A stretch of 64,000 nt of DNA from Terriglobia bacterium (GCA_020072815.1 JAIQGE010000002.1:186001-250000), one strand, 5' to 3'; counted from the first letter of the stretch, positions 24,342-35,259 are shown. Numbers and translations: made by a program. Notes: generated by a model from the letters alone, not told the origin.

Positions 24342-25316
24342 ATGACAGTTCACGAAGATAAGACTTTATTGTTGCTGAAGCCGCGTGGTTTTTGTGCCGG
24401 AGTTGTTCGGGCGATTGACATTGTGCGCATCGCGCTGGACCAGTTCGGCCCGCCGATCTATGTCCGCAAAGAGATCGTACACAACCGCTACGTGGTGGAA
24501 GAGCTCAAAGCCAAGGGCGCGATTTTCGTAGACGAAGTGTCGGAAGTGCCTGACGGCATGCGCTTGATCTATTCGGCCCACGGCGTTGCGCCCAGCGTCC
24601 GCGACGCCAGCAAGCTGCGCAACCTGAAAGTGATTGACGCCACCTGCCCGCTGGTGACCAAGGTCCACGTGGAAGCGGTGAAGTACGCCAAAGGCGGCTA
24701 CAGCATCATTCTCATCGGCCATCATGATCATGATGAAGTGGTGGGCACGCTGGGTGAAGCGCCCGATGTGACGCAGGTGGTGGGCACGGCGGAAGAAGTC
24801 GCGGACCTGCAGGTCCCCGACCCTTCGCGCATCGCTTACATCACCCAGACCACGCTGAGCCTGGACGAAACCGAAGACGTGATTGCCGCGCTGCGCAAAA
24901 AGTTCCCGTTGATTGAAGGCCCGCACGCGCAAGACATCTGCTACGCCACGCAGAACCGCCAGACGGCGGTGAAAGACGTTGCCGATTCGGCCGACCTGCT
25001 GCTGGTGGTCGGTTCAGAAAACAGTTCCAACTCCAACCGGCTGGTGGAAGTTTCCACCAACCTGGGGACACCTTCTTACCTGATTGACACGGCGGACGAC
25101 ATCAAAGCGGAATGGCTGACCGGCGTAAGAACCGTGGCCCTGACCGCGGGCGCTTCCGCGCCGGAAGTGCTGGTGGAGCAAGCGGTGGATTTCCTGAAGC
25201 AAAAAGGTTTCACCAACATCCGCGAAGTGGAGGTCATGCCGGAAAACGTTCGCTTCGGCTTGCCGCCGGAGATCGTGGAGGCCATTGCGGCAGCTCCTGC
25301 CGTGAGTGGGGACTAG
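24342..25316 (+). CDS. ispH: 4-hydroxy-3-methylbut-2-enyl diphosphate reductase
   Basis: 324 residues. Last step of the MEP pathway, making isopentenyl and dimethylallyl diphosphate. The three cluster cysteines lie in RGFCAGV (Cys18), DATCPLVTKVH and DICYATQNRQ; the catalytic His/Glu segments SAHGVAP and IGHHDHDEVVGT are present. It heads the hopanoid gene set and would supply its precursor; shc follows after three bases. Confidence 0.96.
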   Translation: MTVHEDKTLLLLKPRGFCAGVVRAIDIVRIALDQFGPPIYVRKEIVHNRYVVEELKAKGAIFVDEVSEVPDGMRLIYSAHGVAPSVRDASKLRNLKVIDATCPLVTKVHVEAVKYAKGGYSIILIGHHDHDEVVGTLGEAPDVTQVVGTAEEVADLQVPDPSRIAYITQTTLSLDETEDVIAALRKKFPLIEGPHAQDICYATQNRQTAVKDVADSADLLLVVGSENSSNSNRLVEVSTNLGTPSYLIDTADDIKAEWLTGVRTVALTAGASAPEVLVEQAVDFLKQKGFTNIREVEVMPENVRFGLPPEIVEAIAAAPAVSGD

Positions 25317-25319
25317 CCT

Positions 25320-27323
25320 ATGAGTACCAAGTCAGACGGGCATCCCGGGCAGATGCTCTTTGGAAAAATTGCGAACATGATGGAGCGCGTGGCGCAGGGC
25401 CTGAGCAGCGCATGCGATCACCTGTTTTCTCTGCAGCATGAAGACGGCTACTGGTGCGGCGAGTTGGAAGCCGATACCACGCTGGAATCGGATTACATCG
25501 CTATCCATACGCTGCTGGGGACCGGCAACCGCGGCAGGATGGTGCGCGCCGTGCCGGAGATCATCCGCCACCAGAACGCCGACGGCGGCTGGCCCATCTA
25601 TGCCGGCGGTCCTTCGAATATCAGCGCGTCGGTGAAAGCCTACTTTGCATTGAAGCTGATGGGCATGTCGCCCGACCATCCTGTCCTGGAGCGCGCGCGC
25701 AGCCGTATCCTGTCCATGGGCGGGGTCACCGAGTGCAACACTTTCACCAAGATTTATCTGTGTTTCCTGGGCCAGTATGACTGGGACGCCGTGCCCGCGA
25801 TTCCGCCGGAGATTGTGCTGTTCCCCAACTGGTTCTGGTTCAACATCTACGAGATTTCATCGTGGTCGCGGGCCATCCTGGTGCCGCTCTCCATCTGCTA
25901 CGCCAAGAAGCCGTTCAAGAAGCTTCCAGCGGAGATGTGCATTGATGAAATTTTCGTCGGCGGACGCCACGGCCGGCACCTGCATCTGCGTTGGACGGAA
26001 AAGCACATCACCTGGCGAAACTTTTTCCTGGTGCTCAACACGCTGGTCCATTTCTGCGAGCGGTTCCATATTCGTCCGCTGCGTAAGCTGGCGCTGCGCA
26101 AAGCGGAAGAATGGATGCTGCAGCGCTTTGAGAAATCAGACGGTCTGGGCGCGATCTATCCGGGCATTCTGAATTCCATCATCGCGTTGAAGTGCCTGGG
26201 CTATTCCAACGACGACCCGCAGGTTATCCGCGCACTGGATGAATTCGAAAAGCTGGGCATTGAAGAGCCCGGCGTCGCCGGAAAATCCGAGCCAACGTTC
26301 CGCATGCAGCCGTGCATGTCCCCGGTGTGGGACACGGCCTACGCCATGTTCGCGCTGGGTGAAGCCGGCGTCTCACGCACGGACCCGCGCATGGTCAAGT
26401 CCGCCGACTGGATCCTGAGCAAAGAAGTCCGCAACAAAGGCGACTGGTCCGTGAAAGTGCCCAACGTCCAGCCCGGCGGCTGGTATTTTGAGTTCAACAA
26501 CGAGTTCTACCCCGACGTGGACGATTCCGCCATGGTGCTGCTGGGCCTCAACAAGGTGGACAACCCGCGCGAGCGCTACCAGCATGAAGTCGCGCAACGG
26601 GCCATTGACTGGATCTTCGCCATGCAGTGCAAGAACGGCGGCTGGGCGTCGTTCGACAAAGACAACACGCGCATGGTCTTCCAGCACATTCCGTTCGCTG
26701 ACCACAACGCCATGCTCGATCCGCCCACCGTGGACATCACCGGCCGCGTGTTGGAGATGCTGGCGATTTACGGCTTCACCAAGGACGATCCGCGGGTGAA
26801 GAAGGCCATCAACTTCATTTTGAGCGAGCAGGAAGCTGACGGGTCGTGGTTTGGCCGCTGGGGTGTGAATTACATTTACGGGACCATGCTGGTGCTGCGC
26901 AGCCTGCAAGCCATGGGCGTGGACCATCACGAGCCTTACATCCAGCAGGGCGCCGAGTGGCTGCGCATGGTGCAGAACGCTGACGGCGGGTGGGGCGAGA
27001 CTTGCGGGTCGTATGACGATCCCACCACGCGCGGCATCGGCCCGAGCACGCCTTCGCAGACGGCGTGGGCCATCATGGGCCTGCTGGCCGCGGGCGATAC
27101 CCGCAGCGAATCCGTGCAGCGCGGCATCCTGTACCTGCTGGAAACCCAGGGGAAAGACGGCTCCTGGGCGGAAGACCAGTACACCGGGACAGGCTTCCCG
27201 CGGGTGTTCTACCTGGCGTACCACTTGTATCGCGATTACTTCCCGCTGATTGCGCTGGCCAATTACCAGCGCGAATTTGCTGCGCTGGAGCGTGAGGGCA
27301 GCGTGGGGTACAAGCGGGGATAG
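25320..27323 (+). CDS. shc: Squalene-hopene cyclase
   Basis: 667 residues. Cyclises squalene to hopene or hopanol at the inner membrane. The acid motif is DVDDSA near residue 399 (canonical DxDDTA, with Ser for Thr). Several QW repeats are visible (QNADGGWP, CKNGGWASFDKD, QNADGGWGE, QGKDGSWAE). The C-terminus has the GTGFPRVFYLAYHLYRDYFP segment of the family. It is the second gene of the hopanoid group. Confidence 0.96.
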   Translation: MSTKSDGHPGQMLFGKIANMMERVAQGLSSACDHLFSLQHEDGYWCGELEADTTLESDYIAIHTLLGTGNRGRMVRAVPEIIRHQNADGGWPIYAGGPSNISASVKAYFALKLMGMSPDHPVLERARSRILSMGGVTECNTFTKIYLCFLGQYDWDAVPAIPPEIVLFPNWFWFNIYEISSWSRAILVPLSICYAKKPFKKLPAEMCIDEIFVGGRHGRHLHLRWTEKHITWRNFFLVLNTLVHFCERFHIRPLRKLALRKAEEWMLQRFEKSDGLGAIYPGILNSIIALKCLGYSNDDPQVIRALDEFEKLGIEEPGVAGKSEPTFRMQPCMSPVWDTAYAMFALGEAGVSRTDPRMVKSADWILSKEVRNKGDWSVKVPNVQPGGWYFEFNNEFYPDVDDSAMVLLGLNKVDNPRERYQHEVAQRAIDWIFAMQCKNGGWASFDKDNTRMVFQHIPFADHNAMLDPPTVDITGRVLEMLAIYGFTKDDPRVKKAINFILSEQEADGSWFGRWGVNYIYGTMLVLRSLQAMGVDHHEPYIQQGAEWLRMVQNADGGWGETCGSYDDPTTRGIGPSTPSQTAWAIMGLLAAGDTRSESVQRGILYLLETQGKDGSWAEDQYTGTGFPRVFYLAYHLYRDYFPLIALANYQREFAALEREGSVGYKRG

Positions 27324-27326
27324 GGC

Positions 27327-27376
27327 ATCGCCGGAATCGCGCGCGATCGCAGCGTGATCGCCGTGATCGGAAAAAC
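27327..27376. repeat. ATCGCCGG-type dispersed repeat (copy 1)
   Basis: ATCGCCGGAATCGC followed by GATCGC units and ATCGCCGTGATCGGAAA. The same order recurs at 46014-46065. Confidence 0.5.
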
Positions 27377-27490
27377 AGTACGAACCAGGGAGACACCGAG
27401 GCGCGGAGAAGGGCGAGATCAGGCAAAAGGCCCAAAGCGGGTTTCTCATGGAAGTCTAGTAGAAGAACGAAGCGGCTTTCGTAATCACGA

Positions 27491-27584
27491 TCCAGCGCCG
27501 AAGGCGCGGCATAATGGTAGCCGCGGCCGTGAGGCCTGGGTAGGCGATGAAAAATAATTGAAGCCCCTTCAGGGGCGGCACAAA
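27491..27584 (+). repeat. Modular hairpin repeat (copy 1)
   Basis: Three modules: AGCGCCGAAGGCGCG hairpin, a GTAGCC...GGGTAGGC module, and AGCCCCTTCAGGGGCGGCACA hairpin. It fills most of the 278-base gap between shc and hpnH; no gene is seen in that gap. Other copies: 36669-36722, 45573-45622, 47597-47713, 52237-52349. Confidence 0.6.
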
Positions 27585-27601
27585 CGAATTAGGAGACAGA
27601 T

Positions 27602-28725
<1,124 letters not shown>

Positions 28726-28729
<4 letters not shown>

Positions 28730-29193
28730 GCGGCTCAGCTAATGGGAGACAGGCCGTCGAAAACCCGGAGCGGCTTGCATCGGAGCAGCTTGCTAAAGAC
28801 ACCGACGCACTGGAAGTGGTCCCCGGCTTCGCCCATGAAAAGCTGGAAGGCTGGATACCCGAGCTGGCCGGCGAAGAAGAAGTCCGCCAGGCGCTGGAAA
28901 AGGCATTTGACTATCGTGGCGACGTGACGCTGACCCGCAAAAACGGAACCAAAGTTGAGGGCTACATCTTTGATCGCAGGACGGGGAAAACGCTGGGCGA
29001 TTCCGTGGTCCGGCTGTATCCCAAAGACTCGGGCGAGAAGCTCTCCGTGCCCTATTCCGACATTGCTGCGCTGGCCTTTACCGGACGCGACACCGCCGCC
29101 GGCAAAAGCTGGGAAGCCTGGGTGAAAAAATACTGGGCCAAGAAGGCCGCCGGCGAGCAGAACATCCAGATCAAGCCGGAGAGCTTGGAGTAA
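28726..29193 (+). CDS. Unknown protein coupled to hpnH
   Basis: 155 residues, soluble, acidic N-terminal half ([20 protein letters not shown]) and a compact beta-rich middle ([40 protein letters not shown]) reminiscent of an SH3/Sm-like barrel, ending in a Lys/Trp-rich helix ([15 protein letters not shown]). No named family recognised. The ATGA overlap with hpnH implies a function in the hopanoid pathway, perhaps as an accessory or regulator; this is inference. Confidence 0.75.
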
Positions 29194-29236
29194 CATCCCG
29201 AACGGAGTGAGGGATCCCTTTTAGCCGCGAAATCTT

Positions 29237-29413
29237 ATGGGCAACAAAAGCATTCCGAAGCGCGCCAGAAGAAAGAAGGGGCAAGCCTCGACCGCGACAT
29301 CCCACTTGCGACAGGATGACGAGTCAGGGAGCGCCGCTGATAAACAGGTTAGGCTCGCAAGAAAGATATTGGAAGAGCATCGAAAAACCCTAGAGGCGCT
29401 TGCGAGAACCTAG
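29237..29413 (+). CDS. Possible 58-residue basic protein
   Basis: ATG at 29237 to TAG at 29413. The N-terminus is strongly basic (MGNKSIPKRARRKKGQ) and the C-terminus a charged helix (ARKILEEHRKTLEALART). No clear Shine-Dalgarno sequence. It occupies most of the 300-base gap before hpnA. Coding status is uncertain. Confidence 0.4.
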   Translation: MGNKSIPKRARRKKGQASTATSHLRQDDESGSAADKQVRLARKILEEHRKTLEALART

Positions 29414-29494
29414 CATTTCCGAGTTCGATTATTCCAGACGCGGCTGTTTTCTGTTGCAATAGGGACCCCTCCCTGCGGTCGGGGTAAAGACTGA

Positions 29495-30514
29495 ATGAAG
29501 GCCTTCGTCACAGGAGCCACGGGATTTGTGGGCAGCCACGTTGCACGCGCGCTGGCTGGCCAGGGCGCGGACTTGCGCCTTCTCGTCCGCTCCGGCAGCA
29601 AACTGGACAATCTTGCCGGCCTCAACGCTGAGACCGTCGTCGGCGACCTGCGTGAACCCGCGTCGCTCAAGGGAGCTATGCAAGGCTGCGAATTCGTGTT
29701 CCACGTTGCGGCCGACTATCGCATATGGGTGCGCGATCCGGAGGAGATGTACAAAGCCAACGTGGAAGGCACCAAGGCCGTGATCCAGGCCGCGCAAGAA
29801 AGCGGCGTACGACGCGTGATCTACTGCAGTTCGGTGGCGACCATGGGCTTTACCGCCAGCGGCCAGATCGTGGATGAAGCCACACCGGTGTCGCTCGATG
29901 ACATGGTGGGGCCTTACAAGCGGTCCAAGTTCATGGCGGAGCAGATTGCGCTGGAAGCCGGACGCCGCGGCGGCAACGTGGTGGTGGTGAATCCCACCAC
30001 GCCCATCGGCGAGCAGGACATCAAGCCCACGCCCACCGGCCGCATCGTGGTTGATTTTCTCAAGCGCAAATTTCCCGCCTACGTGGACACCGGCCTGAAC
30101 CTGGCGGACGTGAAAGAAGTTGCGCGCGGACATGTGCTGGCCATGGAGAAAGCCAGGCCGGGCGAGCGCTACATCCTGGGCGGCGAGAACCTCACGCTCA
30201 AGCAGATTCTGGACAAGTTGGCTGCATTGACCGGCTTGCCTTCGCCGACGATGAAAGTGCCGCACGCCGTGGCCATGGGATTTGCGGCGCTGGACCAATT
30301 TTTCGTCGGAACCGTGATGGGCAAAGAGCCGCGGGCCACGATTGACGCGGTAAAGATGGGGCGCAAGATTATGTTTGCGTCGTCGGCCAAAGCGGAGCGC
30401 GAACTTGGCTACAAGGTTCTTCCGGTGGAAGACGCGCTGCGTCGGGCGATCGACTGGTTCCAAACACATGGATATGTGCAGGCGGCCCCGCAAGCCGCGG
30501 CGGTGCGCGCATGA
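29495..30514 (+). CDS. hpnA: Hopanoid-associated sugar epimerase/dehydratase HpnA
   Basis: 339 residues of the NAD-dependent extended short-chain dehydrogenase family. The Rossmann motif VTGATGFVGSHVARAL is at the N-terminus, the Ser-Ser before catalysis in IYCSSVATMGF, and the active-site Tyr-x3-Lys in PYKRSK. HpnA is regularly found in hopanoid clusters; its exact substrate is unsettled. The stop overlaps the hpnG start (ATGA). Confidence 0.9.
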   Translation: MKAFVTGATGFVGSHVARALAGQGADLRLLVRSGSKLDNLAGLNAETVVGDLREPASLKGAMQGCEFVFHVAADYRIWVRDPEEMYKANVEGTKAVIQAAQESGVRRVIYCSSVATMGFTASGQIVDEATPVSLDDMVGPYKRSKFMAEQIALEAGRRGGNVVVVNPTTPIGEQDIKPTPTGRIVVDFLKRKFPAYVDTGLNLADVKEVARGHVLAMEKARPGERYILGGENLTLKQILDKLAALTGLPSPTMKVPHAVAMGFAALDQFFVGTVMGKEPRATIDAVKMGRKIMFASSAKAERELGYKVLPVEDALRRAIDWFQTHGYVQAAPQAAAVRA

Positions 30515-31254
30515 GCTGCCGGGTGGCCATCATAGCCGCGATGGAGCGTGAGTTGAAGCCTCTCATACGTGGCTGGGCCCTGAATATTCTGACCGCCGGC
30601 GGCAAGCCGCTGGTCTGCTATGAAAATCGCGACACCGTGGCTGTTTTCAGCGGCATGGGCAACAAGCGCGCGGAGCAAGCCGCGCGCGCGGTGGTGGAGC
30701 GCTACCGGCCGCAGATTCTGGTTTCTGCGGGCGTGGCCGGAGCGTTGATCCGCAGTCTGAAAGTCGGCAACGTGGTCCTGCCCAACGTGATTGTGGATGG
30801 CGCCACGGGCATCGAATATCGCTGCGCTGTCGGTGGACAGGTGATCGGCGGCGGTGTTCTGGTGAGCACGTTTGAAATCGCCGGCAAAGCATCCAAAGCG
30901 GAGTTGGTGGAATGCTTCCACGCGCTCCTGGTGGACATGGAGGCAGCCGGCGTGGCCAAGGTGGCCATGGAGAAGGAAGTGGGCTTCCGCTGCGTGAAGG
31001 CCATCTCCGACGAATACGACTTTGCCATGCCGCCGCTGGGCCGCTTTGTGGGCCCGGACGGAAATTTTCAGACGGGCGCGTTCGCCCGCTGGGTAGCGGT
31101 GCGTCCGCAGTATTGGGCGGCGACTCTGGCCCTGGGCCGCAACACGCGCCGGGCGGTGCGCGCGCTGTGCGACTGGCTGGGCAAGAACCTGGACGGCCTG
31201 CAGGCAGCCAAAGTTGTTACACTGGATGGAGAGTTCTCCAACGGGCGGCACTGA
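30511..31254 (+). CDS. hpnG: Adenosylhopane nucleoside phosphorylase-like protein HpnG
   Basis: 247 residues, purine nucleoside phosphorylase/MTA-SAH nucleosidase fold. Start VAIIAAMERELKPL, then AVFSGMGNKRAEQAARAVVE, ILVSAGVAGAL and VDMEAAGVAKVA (conserved base- and ribose-binding parts). HpnG removes adenine from adenosylhopane to give ribosylhopane or its phosphate. It is followed at once by a dehydrogenase gene (TGAATG). Confidence 0.88.
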   Translation: MSCRVAIIAAMERELKPLIRGWALNILTAGGKPLVCYENRDTVAVFSGMGNKRAEQAARAVVERYRPQILVSAGVAGALIRSLKVGNVVLPNVIVDGATGIEYRCAVGGQVIGGGVLVSTFEIAGKASKAELVECFHALLVDMEAAGVAKVAMEKEVGFRCVKAISDEYDFAMPPLGRFVGPDGNFQTGAFARWVAVRPQYWAATLALGRNTRRAVRALCDWLGKNLDGLQAAKVVTLDGEFSNGRH

Positions 31255-32370
31255 ATGTCAACGTTGACCAAGCCGGAATTGGGCATGCAAGGAAGGATTC
31301 CTTCCACCATGCAGGCCGCTGTCTATCGCGGCGTGAATGATGTCCGTCTGGAAACCGTCCCGGTGCCGGAGATCGGACGCGGCGAAGTGCTGGTCCGCGT
31401 GCATACCTGCGGAATCTGCGGCACGGACTTGAAGAAGATTGCCACCGGGTCGCACTCCGCGCCGCGCGTCTTTGGGCATGAGACCGCCGGCCAGATTGTC
31501 GCCACCGGCGCAGGCGTGGAGAATTTCAAGATCGGCGACCGGGTGATGGTGTTCCATCACATCCCGTGCGGCGAGTGCTATTACTGCCGCCACAAAGTTT
31601 TCGCGCAGTGTCCGGTCTATAAGAAGGTAGGCGCCACGGCGGGTTTTGAGCCCAGCGGCGGCGGCTTTGCCGAGTACGTCAGGGCCATGGATTGGATCGT
31701 CCGCAAAGGCGTGGTGAAGATTCCTGACGGCGTTTCTTACGAGCAGGCGTCGTTCATTGAACCGGTCAACACCTGCATGAAGGCCATGGAAGCCCTGCGT
31801 TTGCAGAGCGGCGAAACCGTGCTGGTCATCGGGCAAGGCCCCATTGGGATCATGCTGGCGGTACTGGCCAAGCGGGCTGGTGCGACCGTGGTAACTTCCG
31901 ATTTGTATCCCCAACGCCTTAAAATGAGTGAGGCGTTCGGATTACGGCACAACGTGAACGCGTCGTCGGCCGACCCCATGGAGCGGGTGCGGGAATTGAC
32001 TGACGGCCGCGGCGCCGACGCGGTCATCCTGGCGACGGCAGGCAATAGCCTGGTTCGCCCGGCGATTGACGCCGCGCGGCCGGGCGGACGCGTGATGCTG
32101 TTTGCGCAGACGCAGCGCAGTGAAGTGGCCATTGATCCGTCGGCGGTTTGCGTGGACGAAAAGACGCTGCTGGGTTCCTACAGCGCGTCTGTGGACTTGC
32201 AGGACGAGAACGTACGGCTGGTGTTCAGCGGCGGAGTTGATTTTGCCCGGCTGATCACCCACCGCTTTCCGCTGAGCGAGGCGGTGGAGGCGCTGCATCT
32301 GGCGTCGCATCCTGGACCGGAGTCAATGAAGGTTGTGATCCAACCTGGAATGGAGTGGGCAAAGATTTGA
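31255..32370 (+). CDS. Zinc-dependent medium-chain alcohol dehydrogenase 1 (hopanoid cluster)
   Basis: 371 residues. Catalytic zinc site: Cys in TCGICGTDL, His-Glu in FGHETAGQ, Glu in SFIEPVNTC. The structural zinc site is complete (PCGECYYCRHKVFAQC). NAD(P) motif GQGPIG near residue 190. The sorbitol/threonine dehydrogenase-like type fits sugar or polyol substrates. It lies between hpnG and hpnC with no gap on the 5' side and a three-base overlap at the 3' side, so it belongs to the hopanoid unit. Proposed side-chain redox role is inference. Confidence 0.87.
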   Translation: MSTLTKPELGMQGRIPSTMQAAVYRGVNDVRLETVPVPEIGRGEVLVRVHTCGICGTDLKKIATGSHSAPRVFGHETAGQIVATGAGVENFKIGDRVMVFHHIPCGECYYCRHKVFAQCPVYKKVGATAGFEPSGGGFAEYVRAMDWIVRKGVVKIPDGVSYEQASFIEPVNTCMKAMEALRLQSGETVLVIGQGPIGIMLAVLAKRAGATVVTSDLYPQRLKMSEAFGLRHNVNASSADPMERVRELTDGRGADAVILATAGNSLVRPAIDAARPGGRVMLFAQTQRSEVAIDPSAVCVDEKTLLGSYSASVDLQDENVRLVFSGGVDFARLITHRFPLSEAVEALHLASHPGPESMKVVIQPGMEWAKI

Positions 32371-33413
32371 AAGGGCAAATGACAGCGGCCGTCCTTTATG
32401 GCAAAGAGGACGTGAAAATCGAAAAAGTCCCCATTCCAACCCTGGAACGCGGCGAAGTGCTGGTCAAAGTCAACGTGGCGCTGACCTGCGGCACGGACCT
32501 GAAAGTGTTTCAGCGGGGCTATCACGCGCGCATGATTGTGCCGCCGGCGTTGTTCGGGCACGAGCTTTCCGGCGTGATCGAAGAAGTTGCTCCGGACGTG
32601 CGCGACTTCCGCCGTGGCATGCGCGTCGTGGCATTGAACTCCGCGCCTTGCGGCGCTTGCTTCTATTGCCTGAAACACCAGGAAAATCTCTGCGAAGATC
32701 TGCTGTTCAACAACGGCGCGTACGCCGAGTACATCAAGATTCCGCGCCGCATTGTTGAAACCAATATGCTGGCCCTGCCTGATGACGTGACGTTTGAATC
32801 TGCGGCCATGACCGAGCCGCTGGCGTGCGCGCTGCGCGGCCTGCAGGAGACAGGCGCGGACATCGGAGACACGGTGACGGTGATCGGCGCCGGTTCGCTG
32901 GGCCTGATGCTGATGCAGGTGGCCAAGCTGACCGGATGCAAAGTGATTGCCGTGGTCAAGCGCGATGAGCAAGTGAAATCAGCGCTCTACTTTGGCGCAA
33001 CTGACGTGGTACAGACCACCAAGGTCAAGGACCCGGTGGACGCCATCATCAGCGCGACCGAAGGACGCGGTTCAGACGTGGTGATTGAAGCTGTGGGGCG
33101 TCCGCAGGCGTGGCAATGGTCGGTGGACATGGTGCGGCGCGGCGGCGTGGTGAATTTCTTTGGCGGATGCGCCACCGGCACCAAGGTGGAACTGGACACC
33201 AACCGCATGCACTATTCCGAGCTCACGCTCAAGGCTACGTTCCATCACACGCCGGAAACCGTGCGCAAAGCGTTCTCATTGATCGCGGAAAAGAAAGTGA
33301 AGAGCACTGACTACGTTACCGGGGAAGCGCCGCTTTCCAAACTCAAGCAGGTCTTGCAGCAGATGCTGGACCGTGGGAGCCAGATCAAGACCGCGATTAT
33401 TCCCGGTCACTGA
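32367..33413 (+). CDS. Zinc-dependent medium-chain alcohol dehydrogenase 2 (hopanoid cluster)
   Basis: 348 residues from a TTG overlapping the previous stop (TTGA); an ATG four codons later and a GTG four codons earlier are alternatives. Zinc ligands: Cys in TCGTDL, His-Glu in FGHELSGV, Glu in MTEPLAC, structural site PCGACFYCLKHQENLC. NAD(P) motif GAGSLG near residue 175. Clearly a paralogue of the upstream gene but diverged, so the two may act on successive or different substrates, or form a heteromer. hpnC follows after two bases. Confidence 0.87.
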   Translation: MKGQMTAAVLYGKEDVKIEKVPIPTLERGEVLVKVNVALTCGTDLKVFQRGYHARMIVPPALFGHELSGVIEEVAPDVRDFRRGMRVVALNSAPCGACFYCLKHQENLCEDLLFNNGAYAEYIKIPRRIVETNMLALPDDVTFESAAMTEPLACALRGLQETGADIGDTVTVIGAGSLGLMLMQVAKLTGCKVIAVVKRDEQVKSALYFGATDVVQTTKVKDPVDAIISATEGRGSDVVIEAVGRPQAWQWSVDMVRRGGVVNFFGGCATGTKVELDTNRMHYSELTLKATFHHTPETVRKAFSLIAEKKVKSTDYVTGEAPLSKLKQVLQQMLDRGSQIKTAIIPGH

Positions 33414-33415
33414 TC

Positions 33416-34357
33416 ATGTCCGTTTCGCCTGCCAATTCTTCTCCCGTCCCCGCTTCGGCCCTGGGATGGAACGCGCTGCCGGAGTCGTACCGCATTCCGG
33501 AAGCAGCGCCTTCGCTGGCCGACGCGCGCGCGTATTGTGAGCGCCTGGCCAAGACCCATTACGAAAATTTTTCCGTCGCCACGTGGTTTCTTCCGGCGAA
33601 ACTCCGCCAGCATTTCTACAACGTCTATGCCTACTGCCGCATTTCCGACGATCTGGGTGATGAAGTCGGCGACGCGCAACAATCGCTGGAACTACTGGAC
33701 TTGTGGGAGGAGGAGTTGAACGCCTGCTACGCCGGCGCACCGAAGCATCCGGTGTTTGTCGCTCTGGCGGAGACGGTCAGGCAATGCGGAATTCCCAAGC
33801 ATGAGTTTTCTGATCTGCTGATCGCCTTCCGCCAGGACCAGACCATCACCCGCTTTCCGACGTTTGACGACGTTCTCGCCTACTGCAAGTATTCCGCGAA
33901 TCCGGTCGGTCACCTGGTTTTGTACCTCTGCGGCTACAGTGATGCCGAGCGTCAGCAGCTTTCTGACTACATATGCACCGCGCTGCAACTCGCCAACTTC
34001 TGGCAGGACGTGACCGTGGACTACGGCAAAGGCCGCATCTACCTTCCGCTCGACGGCCTGCGGCGCTTCGGCGTATCGGAAGACGACATCGCGCAGCGCC
34101 GGGCGACGCCCCAATTCATCGAGCTGATGAAGTTTGAAGTCCAGCGCGCGCGTGAGTGGTTTGAGCGCGGGCTGCCGCTGATCAAGATGGTCAACAAAGA
34201 ATTGGCCATTGACCTGGAACTGTTCAGCCGCGGCGGCCAGGAGATCCTGAACGCCATTGAACGCCAGGGATATGACGTGCTCGGCCACCGGCCGGTGATT
34301 TCAAAATCGCGCAAGCTCCTGCTGGTGGCGCGCGCCGCGGCAGGCAAGCTACTGTGA
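33416..34357 (+). CDS. hpnC: Squalene synthase-like HpnC (hydroxysqualene synthase)
   Basis: 313 residues of the trans-isoprenyl diphosphate synthase head-to-head group. Aspartate-rich motifs are YCRISDDLGDEVG and FWQDVTVDYGKGRIYLP. HpnC converts presqualene diphosphate to hydroxysqualene. It overlaps hpnD (GTGA). The N-terminal ~20 residues are a Ser/Pro-rich extension. Confidence 0.94.
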   Translation: MSVSPANSSPVPASALGWNALPESYRIPEAAPSLADARAYCERLAKTHYENFSVATWFLPAKLRQHFYNVYAYCRISDDLGDEVGDAQQSLELLDLWEEELNACYAGAPKHPVFVALAETVRQCGIPKHEFSDLLIAFRQDQTITRFPTFDDVLAYCKYSANPVGHLVLYLCGYSDAERQQLSDYICTALQLANFWQDVTVDYGKGRIYLPLDGLRRFGVSEDDIAQRRATPQFIELMKFEVQRAREWFERGLPLIKMVNKELAIDLELFSRGGQEILNAIERQGYDVLGHRPVISKSRKLLLVARAAAGKLL

Positions 34358-35259
34358 CCCACGACCAAATCACGCACGCTTATGCGGTCTGCAAAGGCGT
34401 GGCCCGGCGCGAAGCCAAGAACTTCTATTACGGCTTTCGCGTGCTGCCTTCGGACAAGCGCAACGCCTTCTGCGCGGTGTACGCGTTCATGCGGCACGCC
34501 GACGATATCGCCGACGATCCAGCAACGGAAGTCGCGCAGAAACGGCAGAAGCTGAACGAGTGGCTGGACGCCGCGCGGCAGGTGTTCGCCGGCCGTCCCA
34601 CCGACGATCCGGTGCTGATGGCGGTGGCTGACGCGCAGCAGAGATTCAAGATCCCGCAAGACCTGTTCGAAAAACTGGTGTACGGCACCGGCATGGACCT
34701 GGACATTCCTCCGCCCTCGGGCGATACGCCGGCGGTCTTGTGCGATACGTTCGACGATCTCAAGCACTACTGTTACTACGTGGCGTCCGTGGTGGGGCTG
34801 GTGTGCATCCACATCTTTGGTTATGAAGACCGCAAAGCGGAGTTTCTGGCGGAAGACTGCGGGCTGGCCTTCCAGTTGACCAACATTCTCCGCGACGTGA
34901 AGGAAGACTCCGCGATGGGGCGGATCTATTTTCCCCAAGAAGACTTGGCGCGCTTCAATCTGACCGCAGAAAACTTCTCCCGTGCGGCGCTGGCCGACCC
35001 GGCGCAGGCCCAGAATCTACGCGCTCTGCTGGAATATCAGGCGGAGCGGGCGCGCCGCTATTACGAATCGGCCAAGTGGCTCATGGAACTGGTCCACGAA
35101 GACAGCCGCGGTGGCCTGTGGGTGCTGGTGGAAATCTACAGCCGGCTGCTCAAGAAAATCACCGAGCGCAACTATGATGTCTTCACCGAGCGCGTGAGCC
35201 TGAGCCTGTGGGAAAAGATGACGGTGCTGGCCCGCGGCTTCATGTTGCGCATCGCATGA
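34354..35259 (+). CDS. hpnD: Presqualene diphosphate synthase HpnD
   Basis: 301 residues from a GTG overlapping the hpnC stop. Aspartate motifs FMRHADDIADD and ILRDVKEDSAMGRIYFP. Joins two farnesyl diphosphates head to head. Paralogue of hpnC; the ATGA overlap with hpnE completes the HpnC-D-E route to squalene. Confidence 0.95.
   Translation: MTHDQITHAYAVCKGVARREAKNFYYGFRVLPSDKRNAFCAVYAFMRHADDIADDPATEVAQKRQKLNEWLDAARQVFAGRPTDDPVLMAVADAQQRFKIPQDLFEKLVYGTGMDLDIPPPSGDTPAVLCDTFDDLKHYCYYVASVVGLVCIHIFGYEDRKAEFLAEDCGLAFQLTNILRDVKEDSAMGRIYFPQEDLARFNLTAENFSRAALADPAQAQNLRALLEYQAERARRYYESAKWLMELVHEDSRGGLWVLVEIYSRLLKKITERNYDVFTERVSLSLWEKMTVLARGFMLRIA

Noticed and set aside
26373-27449. 358-codon minus-strand frame over shc
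   Set aside because: Antisense to a clear squalene-hopene cyclase; His/Arg/Val-rich without domain features.
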